Assembly: GCF_029544075.1 (NCBI RefSeq) | Contig: NZ_JAJQJH010000005.1 | Coordinates: 122,790-186,789, forward strand | Reading direction: 5' to 3' | Source of the DNA: Chromohalobacter canadensis | GTDB taxonomy: Bacteria; Pseudomonadota; Gammaproteobacteria; Pseudomonadales; Halomonadaceae | Length of the DNA stretch: 64,000 nt | Part shown: piece after piece, positions 47,774 through 58,483 of the stretch | Layout: each line of letters opens with the position of its first letter | Numbering within the stretch: the first letter of the stretch is position 1 | Translations under genes and position numbers: made by a program | The notes under the pieces: generated by a model | Databases searched by the model: none | The model's input: only the letters and a program-made list of their open reading frames with translations | Told to the model about the DNA's origin: nothing

Positions 47774-48610
47774 TCATGGCGCTCGCCCTAGCGTGAGGCG
47801 TTCACGTGCCCCGAGGTCGGTCTCGCTGAACACATCCTCATACCCGGCCTGCGCGAGCGCCTCACGAACCCGTGATGCCTGCTCCCAGCCATGTTCCAGC
47901 GCCAGCCAGCCTCCCGCCACGAGATGCCCACGCGCCGTCATCGCCAAATAATGCAAATCGGCCAGCCCGGCATCCCTCGCCACCAGCGCCGAACGCGGCT
48001 CGAAGCGCACATCGCCCTGTGTGAGATGTGGATCATCCTCGGCGATATAGGGTGGATTGGCGGCAATCACGTCGAAGGTCGCATTCTCCAGCGCGCCAAA
48101 CCAGTCGCTGACGAGGAAGGTCGCGTTGGCGATCCCCAGATGCTGGGCGTTATCCTTGGCTATAATCACAGCGGCCTCTTCCCGGTCGACACCAGTGACA
48201 TGCCATGTTGGCCGCTCGGAGGCCAGCGCCAGGGCAATGGCACCGGTCCCCGTGCCTAGGTCCAGCGCTTTCCCTGGTCCATACGGCATCTTCGCCAACA
48301 GTGCCTCGACCAGGCACTCGGTGTCGGGTCGTGGGATCAGGGTCGCCTCATCGACACGCAGCCGTAGCCCCCAGAACTCGCGTTCGCCGATGAGATACGC
48401 CACGGGATGGCCCAGCGCTCGTGCCGCCACCAGCGCCTCGAAACGCGCCCGGGACACACCTGTGAGTTCGCGGTCACCCCAGGTATATAGCCATGCACGG
48501 GTCACCGAGGCCGCATGCATCATCAGCACTTCGGCATCCAAGCGCGGTGAGGCACTGTCCGCTGCCTGCAAACGCCGCGCCGCGCGCGTCAGCAAGGTAT
48601 CGTAGGTCAT
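47774..48610 (-). CDS. prmC: Release factor glutamine methyltransferase PrmC
   Basis: Methylates the GGQ glutamine of release factors RF1 and RF2; 278 residues. N-terminal helical RF-binding domain, SAM-binding GTGTGAIALALASERPTWHV, and the NPPY motif (AANPPYIAED). ATG at 48610 shares a base with the prfA stop codon (TGATG). Directly follows its substrate gene prfA. Confidence 0.96.
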   Translation of the reverse strand: MTYDTLLTRAARRLQAADSASPRLDAEVLMMHAASVTRAWLYTWGDRELTGVSRARFEALVAARALGHPVAYLIGEREFWGLRLRVDEATLIPRPDTECLVEALLAKMPYGPGKALDLGTGTGAIALALASERPTWHVTGVDREEAAVIIAKDNAQHLGIANATFLVSDWFGALENATFDVIAANPPYIAEDDPHLTQGDVRFEPRSALVARDAGLADLHYLAMTARGHLVAGGWLALEHGWEQASRVREALAQAGYEDVFSETDLGARERLTLGRAP

Positions 48611-49695
48611 CAATCCGTCTGCAGCGCCGAGAGCTGCTCGGCCTGGTACTCATGAATCAGGGGATTGATCACTTCATCGAGCTCCCCCGTCATCACGTCG
48701 CCCAGCTTATAGAGCGTCAGGTTGATGCGATGATCGGTGAGTCGCCCCTGGGGAAAATTGTAGGTCCGGATACGTTCGCTACGATCGCCCGAGCCGACCA
48801 GCGAACGGCGCGTATCGGCCTGCTCCTGGCGCTGCGTTTCCACGGCGGACTGCTTGAGGCGCGCCGCCAGAAACGCCATCGCCTTGGCGCGGTTCTTATG
48901 CTGACTACGCTCTTCCTGGCACTCCACCACCACGCCGGTCGGCAAGTGCGTGATACGAATCGCCGAGTCCGTGGTATTGACGTGCTGTCCACCGGCGCCA
49001 CTGGAGCGGAATGTATCCACACGCAGGTCGTTACTATTGATCTCCACATCACCGACGGCAGACGCTTCGGGCATGACCGCCACGGTACACGCCGAGGTAT
49101 GGATACGCCCCTGGGATTCCGTTGCAGGCACCCGCTGCACGCGATGCGCACCGGACTCGAACTTAAGCCGCGCGTAGACGTTGTCGCCACGTATCCGAGC
49201 GATCATTTCCTTGTAGCCGCCTTTCTCGCCATGGCTGACATTGATCACCTCGATTCGCCAGCCCTGGCGTTCTGCATAACGCGAATACATGCGGAACAAG
49301 TCGCCAGCGAATAGCGCCGCCTCGTCGCCGCCGGTACCGGCACGAACCTCGAGAAACACGTTGCTGCCATCGTCAGGGTCCTTGGGCACCAAGAGCTGCT
49401 TGACGTCCGCATCCAGTTCCTCGAGTCGCGCCTGCGATAGGCGCGACTCCTCCTCCGCCAATTCGCGCATTTCGGGGTCGCTATCCTCGCGCATCTGCTC
49501 GGCCGCCTCGATATCGCCCTCGGTACGCCGATAGACCCGCCAGGTTTCGATCAAAGGCTCGAGCTCGGCATATTCGCGTGAGTAATCGCGAAAGCGGGCC
49601 TGATCGGCGATCACGTCCGGCTCGGCCAACAAGGCGGCGAGTTCTTCGAAGCGTTCCTGAAAGGCATCGAGACGTGTGCGCAGAGTCGCTTTCAT
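48610..49695 (-). CDS. prfA: Peptide chain release factor 1
   Basis: Recognises UAA and UAG stops; 361 residues. The PAT anticodon-like tripeptide lies in [12 protein letters not shown], and the catalytic GGQ in [20 protein letters not shown]. Its ATG overlaps the hemA stop by four bases: hemA-prfA-prmC is a coupled trio known from E. coli and Pseudomonas. Confidence 0.97.
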   Translation of the reverse strand: MKATLRTRLDAFQERFEELAALLAEPDVIADQARFRDYSREYAELEPLIETWRVYRRTEGDIEAAEQMREDSDPEMRELAEEESRLSQARLEELDADVKQLLVPKDPDDGSNVFLEVRAGTGGDEAALFAGDLFRMYSRYAERQGWRIEVINVSHGEKGGYKEMIARIRGDNVYARLKFESGAHRVQRVPATESQGRIHTSACTVAVMPEASAVGDVEINSNDLRVDTFRSSGAGGQHVNTTDSAIRITHLPTGVVVECQEERSQHKNRAKAMAFLAARLKQSAVETQRQEQADTRRSLVGSGDRSERIRTYNFPQGRLTDHRINLTLYKLGDVMTGELDEVINPLIHEYQAEQLSALQTD

Positions 49696-50966
49696 GCAGG
49701 GTCCTGTGTCGATGCGGCCGGGTCGATCAGCAACGTATCAGCCGCCTGGAGGATATCGTGCCGCTCCTCACCTGACGCTTCGCGTAAGCGTAGCGTCGGG
49801 CCGTGCAGCAATTTATTGGTCAGCTGACGCGACAGCCGTTGCAGAACTTTTTGGGGGTCCTCGCCGCGAGCGAGTTGCGCCAGCGCTTGGCGCTCGGCTT
49901 CTTCACGCAGCGCCTCTCCCTGCTCACGGTAACGGCGAATCAAGTCACCGGCACCACGCACGCGGCGCTCACGCTGCCAATGCTGGATGCCATGCTCGAT
50001 CAGGGACTCGGCCTGGGCGGCGGCCACGGCACGCTGCTTGCGGTTTTCCTCAATCACTTCCTGCAAGTCGTCGACGCTATACAAGAAGACATCATCCAGC
50101 TCGCCCACCTGGGACTCGATATCGCGAGGGACGGCGATATCGACCATGAACATGGGGCGATGGCGGCGCTTCTTCAGCGCGCTCTCGACCATTCCCTTGC
50201 CGAGAATAGGCAACGGGCTCGCCGTGGAAGAGATGATGATATCGGCATGCGTCAGCGCCTGGGGGATCTCCCCCAGTGAAATCGCCTCGGCATCGAAGGC
50301 ATTGGCCAAGGTCTCGGCACGCTCACGGGTACGGTTGGCAACGGTCAGCCCACGAATACCCGCCTCACGCAGATGCCGCGCAACCAGCTCGATGGTTTCG
50401 CCCGCCCCGATCAACAGCGCGCGGGCACGCCCGAAATCGTCGAAGATATGACTGGCCAAATTGACGGCAGCATAGGCTACCGAGACCGGGTTCTCGCCAA
50501 TACCTGTCTCGCTGCGCACCTGCTTGGTCACGGAGAAGGTATGCTGGAAAAGCCGTTCCAGCTCGCCCCCCAGGCCGGCATTGTCCCGTGCGAGCTGATA
50601 AGCCTCCTTGAGCTGGCCCAGGATTTGCGGCTCGCCCAGCACCATGGAGTCGAGCCCCGCCGCCACGCGCATCAAATGGCGAGCGGCCTCGCCATCGAGG
50701 TAGTGGTAGGCGCTTTGCATCAGGGTCTCGGGCGGCAACCCGTGGAAGCGCCCCAACCAGTCGAGCACCGAGCGCTCTCCCTGAGCGTCGGTCACACAGT
50801 AGAGCTCGGTACGATTACAGGTCGACAGCACCGCCGCTTCGTTGACGCCGGGCAGTGATTTGAGTTCGGCCAACGCGCCCGCCAGCTCGGCCGGCGTAAA
50901 GGCGACCTGCTCGCGAACCTCGATGGTCGCTGTCTTGTGGTTGATTCCCAGGGCGAGAAGCGTCAT
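49692..50966 (-). CDS. hemA: Glutamyl-tRNA reductase
   Basis: First step of C5-pathway haem synthesis: glutamyl-tRNA to glutamate-1-semialdehyde. 424 residues from ATG 50966 ([19 protein letters not shown]). Catalytic cysteine in [15 protein letters not shown] fold [16 protein letters not shown], and a C-terminal dimerisation helix. The frame above 50966 (to 51128) is not used. Divergent from the TPR lipoprotein-lolB operon. Confidence 0.95.
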   Translation of the reverse strand: MTLLALGINHKTATIEVREQVAFTPAELAGALAELKSLPGVNEAAVLSTCNRTELYCVTDAQGERSVLDWLGRFHGLPPETLMQSAYHYLDGEAARHLMRVAAGLDSMVLGEPQILGQLKEAYQLARDNAGLGGELERLFQHTFSVTKQVRSETGIGENPVSVAYAAVNLASHIFDDFGRARALLIGAGETIELVARHLREAGIRGLTVANRTRERAETLANAFDAEAISLGEIPQALTHADIIISSTASPLPILGKGMVESALKKRRHRPMFMVDIAVPRDIESQVGELDDVFLYSVDDLQEVIEENRKQRAVAAAQAESLIEHGIQHWQRERRVRGAGDLIRRYREQGEALREEAERQALAQLARGEDPQKVLQRLSRQLTNKLLHGPTLRLREASGEERHDILQAADTLLIDPAASTQDPA

Positions 50967-51165
50967 GAAATCACGGTCATCACATCGGTCTATCGGCAGC
51001 GTCCGGCCTTTGCATTCGGGCGCGGCGGACAATGTGGGGGTGACGAAGCCGGAATACCAGCCCCGCCTAGTGCGCTGCAGGATCGATATCCTAGCATAGG
51101 ACTGAGACATTTGGGCATGGGGCGGCAAGTTGCCGCGCAGCGCGAGGTTTCCCGCGCCTGACGCT

Positions 51166-51193
51166 TTGCCCGGCCTGATCGAGCCGGTATGCT
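51166..51193 (+). promoter_or_regulatory. Promoter of the TPR lipoprotein-lolB-ispE operon
   Basis: TTGCCC (51166-51171) and TATGCT (51188-51193), 16 bases apart; predicted start near 51200 leaves a leader of about 25 bases. On the other strand TAGGAT-like boxes may serve hemA, but none is convincing. Confidence 0.45.
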
Positions 51194-51223
51194 GATGCTT
51201 TCAAACGCACATTCGAGGATGGC

Positions 51224-53002
51224 ATGCGCATACGCTTGATCCTGGCCTCCGTCCTAGCGTTGCTGCTGGCGGGCTGCCAAAACGCTCCGACAACGCCCAA
51301 CGCCATCCCGCTTGATGATCCCATGGAAAACGCGCCACCGGTGACCAGCGGCTTCGACGCCGAGGGCCTTTCATCGTTGCTGCTTGCCGAACTCGCGGGG
51401 CAGCGCGGCGATTACCGGCGCGCCGCCGAGGGCTATCTTGACGTCAACGAACGCTACGCATCGCCCGCTCTGGCAGAGCGCGCCACCCTCGCAGCGCGCT
51501 ACGCCGACGACAGCGCCCTACTAGAACGCACCGCACTGCGCTGGCAAGAAATCGATAATGACGCCACCACGCCGCGTCATGTCCTCGCCAGTCTCGCGGT
51601 GCAACGTGGCGATTGGGAAACCGCCCTGACCCAACGCTTGCGCATTGCCGACCAGGAGCCCGAGGCGGATCTTGCCGCGCTGGCCGAGCTCGCCATCGAG
51701 CAAGATGCTGACGTTAGGCCGCTACTGAAGACTCTGCATGATTTCGTCGAGCGCCATCCCCGGCACCTTGATGCCCAGCTAGCGACCGCCCAGCTCGAAG
51801 CAGCGAACGGTGATACCGAAGCCGCCGATGCTCGACTCGCACGCCTGACAGATATAGCAGAAGCGCCCGCCGAGGTATGGCTGACGCGCAGTATGATCGC
51901 TCTGCATAATGGCAACCTGGACGATGCTCGGTGCTATGCCCGCCAAGGGCTCGAACGCTTTCCCGGCGACGGCCGCCTGCGCCTGACCCAGGCGCAGGCT
52001 CGCCTCGCCGATGGCGATATCGAAGCCGCTAACGAGGATGTCGAGCGCTTGCTGGCTAGCCATGATGACACGGCGTCGCTTCGCTTGGCACTTGCCCAAC
52101 TGTATCTCGACGCCGCGCATCCCGATGGCGCCCGGCGCATTCTTCTTCCTCTGCTCGACCGCGACGATACGCCCACGGCTGCCTACCTGATGCTGGGCAG
52201 CATCGCCGAGCAAGCCGGCGAAATCGACAACGCCCTGCTTTATTATCGTCAAGTACCCAGCGGCGAGGGTTTCATCGAGGCACGCGCACAGGCCGCCAAA
52301 ATGCTGGTCGGCGCGGATCGAGCACAAGACGCCAGCGCGTTTTTACGTATCGAACGTCTTCGCCATCCCGATCAACGCGTCGCCCTACTACGTCTCGAGC
52401 TCGACGTGCTCGATGCCCAAGGCCAACGCGCACGCGCCGACGAACTGCTCGATGAAGCCATCTCCAAGACGCCCGAGGTTACCGAGCTACGCTTCCAGCA
52501 TGCCATGCGCGCTTATCACCAGGGCGATCTTGACACCATGGAAGCCGACCTGCGCACGATCATTGAACGCGAGCCCGATAACGCCGAAGCGCTCAACGCC
52601 CTCGGCTATACGCTGAGCAACGACATGAGTCGCCATCAGGAAGCCTTGCCGCTGATCGAAAAGGCCCACCGCCTCGAGCCCGAGAGCCCCGCCATCCTCG
52701 ACAGTCTCGGCTGGGTCTATTTCCATCTCGACCGCGCGCAAGAAGCGCTCCCTTATTTACGCGAAGCCTATCGCGGCCAACCCGATCAGGAAATCGCAAC
52801 CCACCTCGCCGAGGTACTCGCCGCCACCGGACGCGACGCCCAGGCGCGCGCCCTGGTAGAGGAGGCGCTACAGCGCTTTTCGCCGCATCCGCTCATCGAC
52901 GACTTACTGCGCCGACATCCTGAACTCGCCCCGGCCAACGAGAATGATGCAAGCAGCAACGTCGACCCGGACTCTACTCGCGACACGGAAGCCAGCTCAT
53001 GA
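51224..53002 (+). CDS. TPR-repeat lipoprotein
   Basis: A 592-residue lipoprotein: signal peptide with lipobox LAGC (Cys18), then an almost continuous array of helical tetratricopeptide repeats; the clearest TPR block is at about 445-545 (NALGYTLSNDMSRHQEALPL, then PAILDSLGWVYFHLDRAQEA). Probably exported to the outer membrane. It overlaps lolB by four bases and is its usual upstream partner in Pseudomonas and relatives; function not established, maybe an envelope assembly scaffold. Confidence 0.88.
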   Translation: MRIRLILASVLALLLAGCQNAPTTPNAIPLDDPMENAPPVTSGFDAEGLSSLLLAELAGQRGDYRRAAEGYLDVNERYASPALAERATLAARYADDSALLERTALRWQEIDNDATTPRHVLASLAVQRGDWETALTQRLRIADQEPEADLAALAELAIEQDADVRPLLKTLHDFVERHPRHLDAQLATAQLEAANGDTEAADARLARLTDIAEAPAEVWLTRSMIALHNGNLDDARCYARQGLERFPGDGRLRLTQAQARLADGDIEAANEDVERLLASHDDTASLRLALAQLYLDAAHPDGARRILLPLLDRDDTPTAAYLMLGSIAEQAGEIDNALLYYRQVPSGEGFIEARAQAAKMLVGADRAQDASAFLRIERLRHPDQRVALLRLELDVLDAQGQRARADELLDEAISKTPEVTELRFQHAMRAYHQGDLDTMEADLRTIIEREPDNAEALNALGYTLSNDMSRHQEALPLIEKAHRLEPESPAILDSLGWVYFHLDRAQEALPYLREAYRGQPDQEIATHLAEVLAATGRDAQARALVEEALQRFSPHPLIDDLLRRHPELAPANENDASSNVDPDSTRDTEASS

Positions 53003-53643
53003 TCCGCTCTCTCTCATTACGCCTTCGCCATGGCTACGCCGCACCTCGCGCTTGGCTCAGCCTACTGCTCATCGTCATGCTGGCAGGTTGTGCCAGCCAA
53101 GCCCCTGGCCCCGACCAAGCCCGTGAACGTGGCGATTGGGATGCTCAAGCCGAACGCTTGCAAGCACTGGATGACTGGAGCCTCGCCGGCAAGGTCGGGC
53201 TCCGCACCAGTAAAAATTCCGAAAGCGCCAATATCGACTGGCAGCAGCGCCCCGACACCTACCGCATCCTGATTAGCGGCCCCTTCGGAGCCGGCCGCAC
53301 TCTGCTAAAAGGGGTCCCCGGGAAAGTCACATTGACCAATAGCGAAGGGCGCTTCGAGGCCGGGACACCGGAAGCCTTGATGGAACAGCAGTTAGGCTGG
53401 TCGCTGCCCATTTCCGCACTCGATTACTGGATCCGTGGCCTGCCTGCCCCCAACGCCAGTGAGCGCCTCGAGCATGATGAGCTAGGCTTTCCCCAGCGTC
53501 TGCAACAACTCGGCTGGACGATCGAGTACCGTGACTGGTCGCGTGCCGACGACCTGTGGCTACCACGCCGACTGGTCATGAGCTACGGCGACCTACGCGC
53601 CACGCTCGTCGTCAATCAATGGGATGCCGTGTCCGACTCATGA
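52999..53643 (+). CDS. lolB: Outer membrane lipoprotein insertion factor LolB
   Basis: Receives lipoproteins from LolA and inserts them into the outer membrane; 214 residues. Lipobox LAGC in MLAGCASQAPG, then the LolB beta barrel (WSLAGKVGLRTSKNSESANIDW region, LGWSLPISALDYWIRGLP signature). It serves the Lpp-like protein, RlpA and the TPR lipoprotein of this window. Coupled to ispE through an ATGA overlap. Confidence 0.94.
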   Translation: MIRSLSLRLRHGYAAPRAWLSLLLIVMLAGCASQAPGPDQARERGDWDAQAERLQALDDWSLAGKVGLRTSKNSESANIDWQQRPDTYRILISGPFGAGRTLLKGVPGKVTLTNSEGRFEAGTPEALMEQQLGWSLPISALDYWIRGLPAPNASERLEHDELGFPQRLQQLGWTIEYRDWSRADDLWLPRRLVMSYGDLRATLVVNQWDAVSDS

Positions 53644-54518
53644 ATGCACGACTCAGCTTGCCCGCACCCGCCAAGCTCAATCGCATGCTGCATATCGTCG
53701 GCCGTCGTGCCGACGGTTATCACGAACTGCAGACGCTGTTCCAAATCCTCGACCGCGGCGATACGCTGCACTTCGCGCCACGCGAGGATGGGTCCGTCCA
53801 ACTGCATTCCGCGATGGCTGGCGTCAATCACGAGGCCAACCTCATCGTGCGTGCCGCACGCCTGCTGCAGCATGAAAGCAGTACGTCGCTGGGCGCGGAT
53901 ATCCACCTGGAAAAACGCCTCCCCTTGGGCGGCGGCTTGGGCGGCGGAAGCTCAGATGCGGCTACCACGCTGCTCGCGCTCGACCGCCTCTGGTCACTCT
54001 CGCTGGGACTTCCCCGTCTGGCCGAGCTGGGCCTTTCACTGGGCGCCGATGTGCCGGTCTTCGTATACGGCCGCAGTGCCTGGGCGGAAGGCATTGGCGA
54101 ACGCCTGACACCCGTGACGCTCGAAACCCCGTGGTTTGTGGTTCTCCACCCGGGGGAAGAAATATCAACGCCCGCCGTGTTCGGCCACCCTGAATTGACA
54201 CGCAACACCCCGCCCATTAGTATGGCGCGCGCACTGCGAGGGGAAGCCGAACAGGGGCGCGACTGGCGCAATGACTGCGAAGCAGCGGTAAAACGCCTGT
54301 CGCCGAAGGTCGCGCAAGCGCTCGACTGGTTATCGGCTTTCGGCCCAGCCATGCTGACGGGGACAGGCAGCTGTCTATTCTGTCCCTTGACGAGTGAGCA
54401 ACAAGCCGATAGGATTTTGCACCGTGTTGATAGCCATTGGCATGCATTCAAGGCACGCGGCTGCAACACTTCCCCCCTCCACGACGCTCTCGACATTCAC
54501 GATAAATGTCGCTCATGA
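53640..54518 (+). CDS. ispE: 4-diphosphocytidyl-2-C-methyl-D-erythritol kinase
   Basis: GHMP kinase of the MEP isoprenoid pathway; 292 residues. N-terminal SLPAPAKLNRMLHIVGRRADGYHELQ; ATP loop LPLGGGLGGGSSDAA; GTGSCLFCPL near the C-terminus. The ATG at 53640 overlaps the lolB stop by four bases. Followed by tRNA-Gln and prs, the order usual in gammaproteobacteria. Confidence 0.96.
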   Translation: MNARLSLPAPAKLNRMLHIVGRRADGYHELQTLFQILDRGDTLHFAPREDGSVQLHSAMAGVNHEANLIVRAARLLQHESSTSLGADIHLEKRLPLGGGLGGGSSDAATTLLALDRLWSLSLGLPRLAELGLSLGADVPVFVYGRSAWAEGIGERLTPVTLETPWFVVLHPGEEISTPAVFGHPELTRNTPPISMARALRGEAEQGRDWRNDCEAAVKRLSPKVAQALDWLSAFGPAMLTGTGSCLFCPLTSEQQADRILHRVDSHWHAFKARGCNTSPLHDALDIHDKCRS

Positions 54519-54598
54519 GCTAATACGGGGACGCCTGAACTCGGCATCGTGTTCTATGTGGGCAATACGACACACGAAACAACGAGTCGATGTGTTGC

Positions 54599-54673
54599 TG
54601 GGGTATAGCCAAGTGGTAAGGCACCGGTTTCTGGTACCGACATTCCCAGGTTCGAATCCTGGTACCCCAGCCA
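54599..54673 (+). tRNA. tRNA-Gln (anticodon CTG)
   Basis: 75-base cloverleaf including an encoded CCA. Acceptor stem TGGGGTA/TACCCCA, D loop AAGTGGTAA, anticodon CTG at 54631-54633 in loop TTCTGGT, T loop TTCGAAT. The first anticodon-stem pair is a C-A mismatch and base 37 is G, both slightly unusual. Lies between ispE and prs as in relatives. Confidence 0.93.
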
Positions 54674-54736
54674 ATTTCTCAGAGCTCCCGATGAATCCCA
54701 CTCCGAGATCCCTCAAGACTCCAAAGGTGGCTGCGC

Positions 54737-55678
54737 GTGTCTAAATTGATGGTGTTCGCGGGAAATGCCAATCCCGAACTCGCCCGCAAGGTGGCCGAAA
54801 GCCTCGACAACCGGCTGGGCCATGCAACCGTCGGTCAATTCAGCGATGGTGAAATCGCGGTCGAGATCAATGAAAACGTTCGCGGCAAGGACGTCTTCGT
54901 ATTGCAGTCCACCTGCGCACCGACCAACGACAACCTGATGGAGTTGATTCTCATGGTGGACGCACTGCGCCGTGCTTCCGCTACTCGAATCACCGCCGTC
55001 GTACCGTATTTCGGGTATGCTCGCCAGGACCGCCGAGTGCGCTCCGCACGCGTTCCGATCTCGGCTAAGCTAGTCGCCGACATGATGGTCAAGGCCGGTG
55101 TCGACCGTGTCATGACCATGGATCTGCACGCCGACCAGATTCAGGGCTTTTTCGACGTTCCCGTCGATAACGTCTATGGTTCGCCGATCCTGCTCGATGA
55201 TATCGAACGCCAGAACTACGACGATCTCGTCGTGGTCTCCCCCGACGTCGGCGGCGTCGTCCGTGCACGCGCCATCGCCAAGCAGCTCAACGCCGATTTG
55301 GCGATCATCGACAAGCGCCGGCCGCAGGCTAACCAAGCCCAGGTCATGCATATCATCGGCGAGATTCAGGATCGTACCTGCGTAGTGGTCGACGATATGG
55401 TCGATACCGCCGGCACCTTGTGCAAGGCGGCCGAAGCGCTCAAAGGCCACGGGGCTCGGCGTGTCGTCGCCTACGCGACGCACCCCATCCTGTCCGGACC
55501 GGCCGTCGACAATATCGTCGGCTCGGTACTTGACGAACTCGTCGTGGCCGATACCATTCCGCTTTCCGAGACAGCGTCCCGCAGCGGTCGCATTCGTCAG
55601 CTCTCGGTCGCGGGGCTGATCGCGGAAGCCATTCGCCGCGTCAGTAACGAAGAATCCGTTAGTGCCATGTTCCACTGA
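54737..55678 (+). CDS. prs: Ribose-phosphate pyrophosphokinase
   Basis: Makes PRPP from ribose 5-phosphate and ATP; 313 residues, starting at GTG 54737 ([20 protein letters not shown]) six bases after AAAGGTGG. Motifs: [31 protein letters not shown], and the PRPP loop [17 protein letters not shown] hairpin overlaps its stop codon. Confidence 0.97.
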   Translation: MSKLMVFAGNANPELARKVAESLDNRLGHATVGQFSDGEIAVEINENVRGKDVFVLQSTCAPTNDNLMELILMVDALRRASATRITAVVPYFGYARQDRRVRSARVPISAKLVADMMVKAGVDRVMTMDLHADQIQGFFDVPVDNVYGSPILLDDIERQNYDDLVVVSPDVGGVVRARAIAKQLNADLAIIDKRRPQANQAQVMHIIGEIQDRTCVVVDDMVDTAGTLCKAAEALKGHGARRVVAYATHPILSGPAVDNIVGSVLDELVVADTIPLSETASRSGRIRQLSVAGLIAEAIRRVSNEESVSAMFH

Positions 55679-55692
55679 GGCAAAAGCCTCAG
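55675..55692 (+). terminator. Hairpin at the prs stop codon
   Basis: CTGAGGC-AAAA-GCCTCAG, a perfect seven-base-pair stem with an AAAA loop; its left arm includes the prs TGA. No T-run follows. It may act as a pause, attenuator or RNA processing site before rplY, rather than a full terminator. Confidence 0.35.
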
Positions 55693-55794
55693 AGAGCGTG
55701 CACGGATACGCGGGCCGCGAGGCCCTCACGGAATCGGCATCGCCTGGTCGCGGGCGGTGCCGCTTTCCTTACATAACCTATGAGGTGACAATCA

Positions 55795-56451
55795 ATGTCC
55801 CAATTCACTCTATCCGCCAAGGTTCGTCACGACCTGGGGAAAGGTGCGAGCCGCCGCCTGCGTCGTGAGAACCAGAAAGTCGCCGCTATCATCTATGGTG
55901 GCGATAAGACGCCGCAACCGATCACTCTCGATAAGCCTGCCTTCTACAAGGCCATCGAGGATGAAGCTTTCTTCTCATCGGTAATCAACATCGATCTCGA
56001 AGGCAAGTCGGAGCAGGTCATCATCCGTGATATCCAGCGCCACCCGTACAAGGCGTTGGTGACTCATGCTGACTTCATGCGCGTCGATGCCACGCACGAA
56101 ATCACCATGAACGTGCCGCTGCACGTCAACGGTGAAGATGCGTGCAAGGGCGTCAAGGAAGAAGGTGGTGTGCTGCACGTGCTGGCCAACGACGTCGAGA
56201 TCAGCTGCCTTCCCAGCAAGCTCCCCGAGTACCTGGAAGTCGATGTGACCTCTCTAGGCCTGGGCGAGACCCTGCACTTGTCCGACCTGCCGCTGCCTGA
56301 AGGCGTGTCCTTGGTCGCCCTCAACCATGGCGAGGAGCATGACTTCGGCGTGGTCAGCGTCACGCGTGCCGATACCGGTACCGACGGTGACGAAGATGGC
56401 GAGGAAGGCGGCGGCGACGCTGCCGCAGAAGACGGCGAAAAGACCGAGTAA
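55795..56451 (+). CDS. rplY: 50S ribosomal protein bL25 (long CTC form)
   Basis: 5S rRNA-binding ribosomal protein; 218 residues with the bL25 RNA-binding domain (about 1-92) and the C-terminal CTC/TL5 beta domain (about 100-195). The last 25 residues are acidic and glycine-rich ([19 protein letters not shown]). E. coli L25 lacks the second domain. GAGGTGA before the ATG. The gene lies between prs and pth, as usual. Confidence 0.95.
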   Translation: MSQFTLSAKVRHDLGKGASRRLRRENQKVAAIIYGGDKTPQPITLDKPAFYKAIEDEAFFSSVINIDLEGKSEQVIIRDIQRHPYKALVTHADFMRVDATHEITMNVPLHVNGEDACKGVKEEGGVLHVLANDVEISCLPSKLPEYLEVDVTSLGLGETLHLSDLPLPEGVSLVALNHGEEHDFGVVSVTRADTGTDGDEDGEEGGGDAAAEDGEKTE

Positions 56452-56471
56452 TCGGTTTTCGAGGGGCCCGC

Positions 56472-57056
56472 ATGAGTCACGTCAAAGCGATTATCGGCCT
56501 GGGAAATCCGGGGCCCGAATATGATGCCACGCGACACAATGCGGGCGCCTGGGCCGTTGAAGCCCTGGCGCGCGACAGCCTGACCCCGCTGCGAGCCGAG
56601 CGTAAGTTTCTTGGGCAATATGCCAAGATCCATTACGCTGGCCATGATCTTCATTTGTTGGTGCCCAGCACTTACATGAATCGCAGCGGCAAGGCTGTCG
56701 CCGCGCTTTGCCAGTTCTTCAAGCTCTCCCCCGACGAGCTGCTCGTCGCCCATGATGAACTGGATATCGCCCCGGGTACGGCACGCTACAAACACGGAGG
56801 CGGCCATGGCGGCCACAACGGTTTACGCGACATTGTCAGCGCCTTGGGCAACGACAAATCCTTCCATCGCTTGCGCATCGGCATCGGCCATCCGGGCTCG
56901 GCCAAGCAAGTGACGAACTATGTCCTCGGACGCCCCGGCAAGGCGGAACGCACTGCCATCGATGCCGCCATCGATGAATGCCTGCGCACTCTCCCCGACG
57001 TTGCCGCCGGTGATTGGGCAAGCGCCATGAATCGCCTGCATAGCTTCAACGGCTAA
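56472..57056 (+). CDS. pth: Peptidyl-tRNA hydrolase
   Basis: Releases peptides from dropped-off peptidyl-tRNA; 194 residues. Active-site region IIGLGNPGPEYDATRHNAG with the catalytic histidine, PSTYMNRSG with the substrate Asn, and HDELDIAPG with the catalytic Asp. 20 bases after rplY. Confidence 0.97.
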   Translation: MSHVKAIIGLGNPGPEYDATRHNAGAWAVEALARDSLTPLRAERKFLGQYAKIHYAGHDLHLLVPSTYMNRSGKAVAALCQFFKLSPDELLVAHDELDIAPGTARYKHGGGHGGHNGLRDIVSALGNDKSFHRLRIGIGHPGSAKQVTNYVLGRPGKAERTAIDAAIDECLRTLPDVAAGDWASAMNRLHSFNG

Positions 57057-57168
57057 AACACGGCTTCTTTTCGGCAGCCGCCTCGCGCCCATAGCCCCAC
57101 ACCCGCCACATCGGTAGAATGCGGGCCACGTTCATCACGCCCTTTCGCATACGATTCAGGAAGATCCC

Positions 57169-58260
57169 ATGGGTTTCAATTGCGGTATCGTCGGCCTTCC
57201 CAATGTCGGCAAATCCACGCTGTTCAATGCCTTGACCAAGTCGGGAATCGACGCCGAAAACTTTCCTTTCTGCACCATCGAACCCAACGTCGGCATCGTC
57301 CCCATGCCGGACCCGCGTCTGGATAAACTTGCGGCTATCGTCAAACCGCAGAAAGTAATTCCGACGACCATGGAGTTCGTGGACATTGCCGGCCTTGTCG
57401 CGGGCGCCTCGAAAGGCGAAGGGTTGGGCAACCAGTTCCTGGCCAATATCCGCGAGACCCAGGCCATCGCCCACGTTGTGCGTTGCTTCGATAATGACAA
57501 TGTCATTCACGTCGCCAATGAGGTCGACCCCCGCGCCGACATCGAGACTATCAACCTCGAACTCGCGCTTGCCGATCTGGATACCGTAGAGCGCGCCATC
57601 CAGCGCCTCGCGCGCGTGGTCAAAGGCGGTGACAAGGAGGCCATGGCCACCAAAGCCATCCTCGACCGCATCCAGCCCCATCTAGCCGAGGGCCAGCCAC
57701 TACGCAGTTTCGGCCTCGATGACGACGAGCAACGCCAGCTCAAGAGCTTCGGCTTCTTGACCCTGAAACCCACCATGTATATCGCCAACGTCAATGAGGA
57801 CGGTTTCGAGAACAATCCCTATCTCGACACCGTTCATGCGATCGCAGCCGAAGAAGGCGCCGTGGTGGTACCAGTATGTAATCAGATCGAAGCCGAGATC
57901 GCCGAGCTCGATGAAGAGGAGCGCAGCGCCTTCCTCGAGGAAATGGGCATGGAAGAACCTGGCCTCGACCGGGTCATTCGCGCCGGTTACGCCCTGCTCG
58001 GCCTACAGACGTATTTCACCGCGGGAGTCAAAGAAGTCCGCGCCTGGACCACGCCTATCGGGGCCACCGCCCCGGAAGCCGCTGGCGCGATCCATACCGA
58101 CTTCCAGAAGGGTTTCATCCGCGCCGAAGTGGTCGGCTATGACGACTTCGTGACACTGGGCGGCGAGCAAGGCGCCAAGGATGCGGGAAAATGGCGTCTG
58201 GAAGGCAAGGAGTACATCGTCGTCGATGGGGATGTCGTGCATTTCCGTTTCAACGTCTAG
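57169..58260 (+). CDS. ychF: Redox-regulated ATPase YchF (OLA1-like)
   Basis: Obg-family P-loop protein that prefers ATP; 363 residues. G1 [14 protein letters not shown]; the G3 region [26 protein letters not shown] replaces the usual NKxD (G4), consistent with ATP use. A coiled-coil insert and C-terminal TGS domain follow. 112 bases after pth. Confidence 0.97.
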   Translation: MGFNCGIVGLPNVGKSTLFNALTKSGIDAENFPFCTIEPNVGIVPMPDPRLDKLAAIVKPQKVIPTTMEFVDIAGLVAGASKGEGLGNQFLANIRETQAIAHVVRCFDNDNVIHVANEVDPRADIETINLELALADLDTVERAIQRLARVVKGGDKEAMATKAILDRIQPHLAEGQPLRSFGLDDDEQRQLKSFGFLTLKPTMYIANVNEDGFENNPYLDTVHAIAAEEGAVVVPVCNQIEAEIAELDEEERSAFLEEMGMEEPGLDRVIRAGYALLGLQTYFTAGVKEVRAWTTPIGATAPEAAGAIHTDFQKGFIRAEVVGYDDFVTLGGEQGAKDAGKWRLEGKEYIVVDGDVVHFRFNV

Positions 58261-58345
58261 TGCACACAAGAGTCGCCGGGCGGCCTGATGGCAATGAATA
58301 GTTGACACATCAGGGAGTTACACGTAGTATTCGCCCGCATTGAAC

Positions 58346-58422
58346 GGCTACGTAGCTCAGTTGGTTAGAGCACATCACTCATAATGATGGGGTCCCCTGT
58401 TCGAGTCAGGGCGTAGCCACCA
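58346..58422 (+). tRNA. tRNA-Met (anticodon CAT)
   Basis: 77-base cloverleaf with encoded CCA: acceptor GGCTACG/CGTAGCC, D loop AGTTGGTTA, anticodon CAT at 58380-58382 in loop CTCATAA, T loop TTCGAGT. The first acceptor pair G-C and anticodon stem without the three G-C pairs of initiators indicate an elongator or an ileucine-type CAT tRNA; elongator Met is favoured. Confidence 0.92.
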
Positions 58423-58430
58423 AGATATAC

Positions 58431-58465
58431 AAAAGCCCGCCAACATCCTTGTTGGCGGGCTTTTT
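58431..58465. terminator. Bidirectional terminator after tRNA-Met / apeB
   Basis: GCCCGCCAAC/GTTGGCGGGC, ten perfect pairs with a six-base loop, TTTTT on the plus strand and AAAA on the left giving TTTT on the minus strand. It ends the tRNA transcript and the convergent aminopeptidase gene. Confidence 0.92.
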
Positions 58466-58483
58466 CGTACGCCGGTACCCGGG

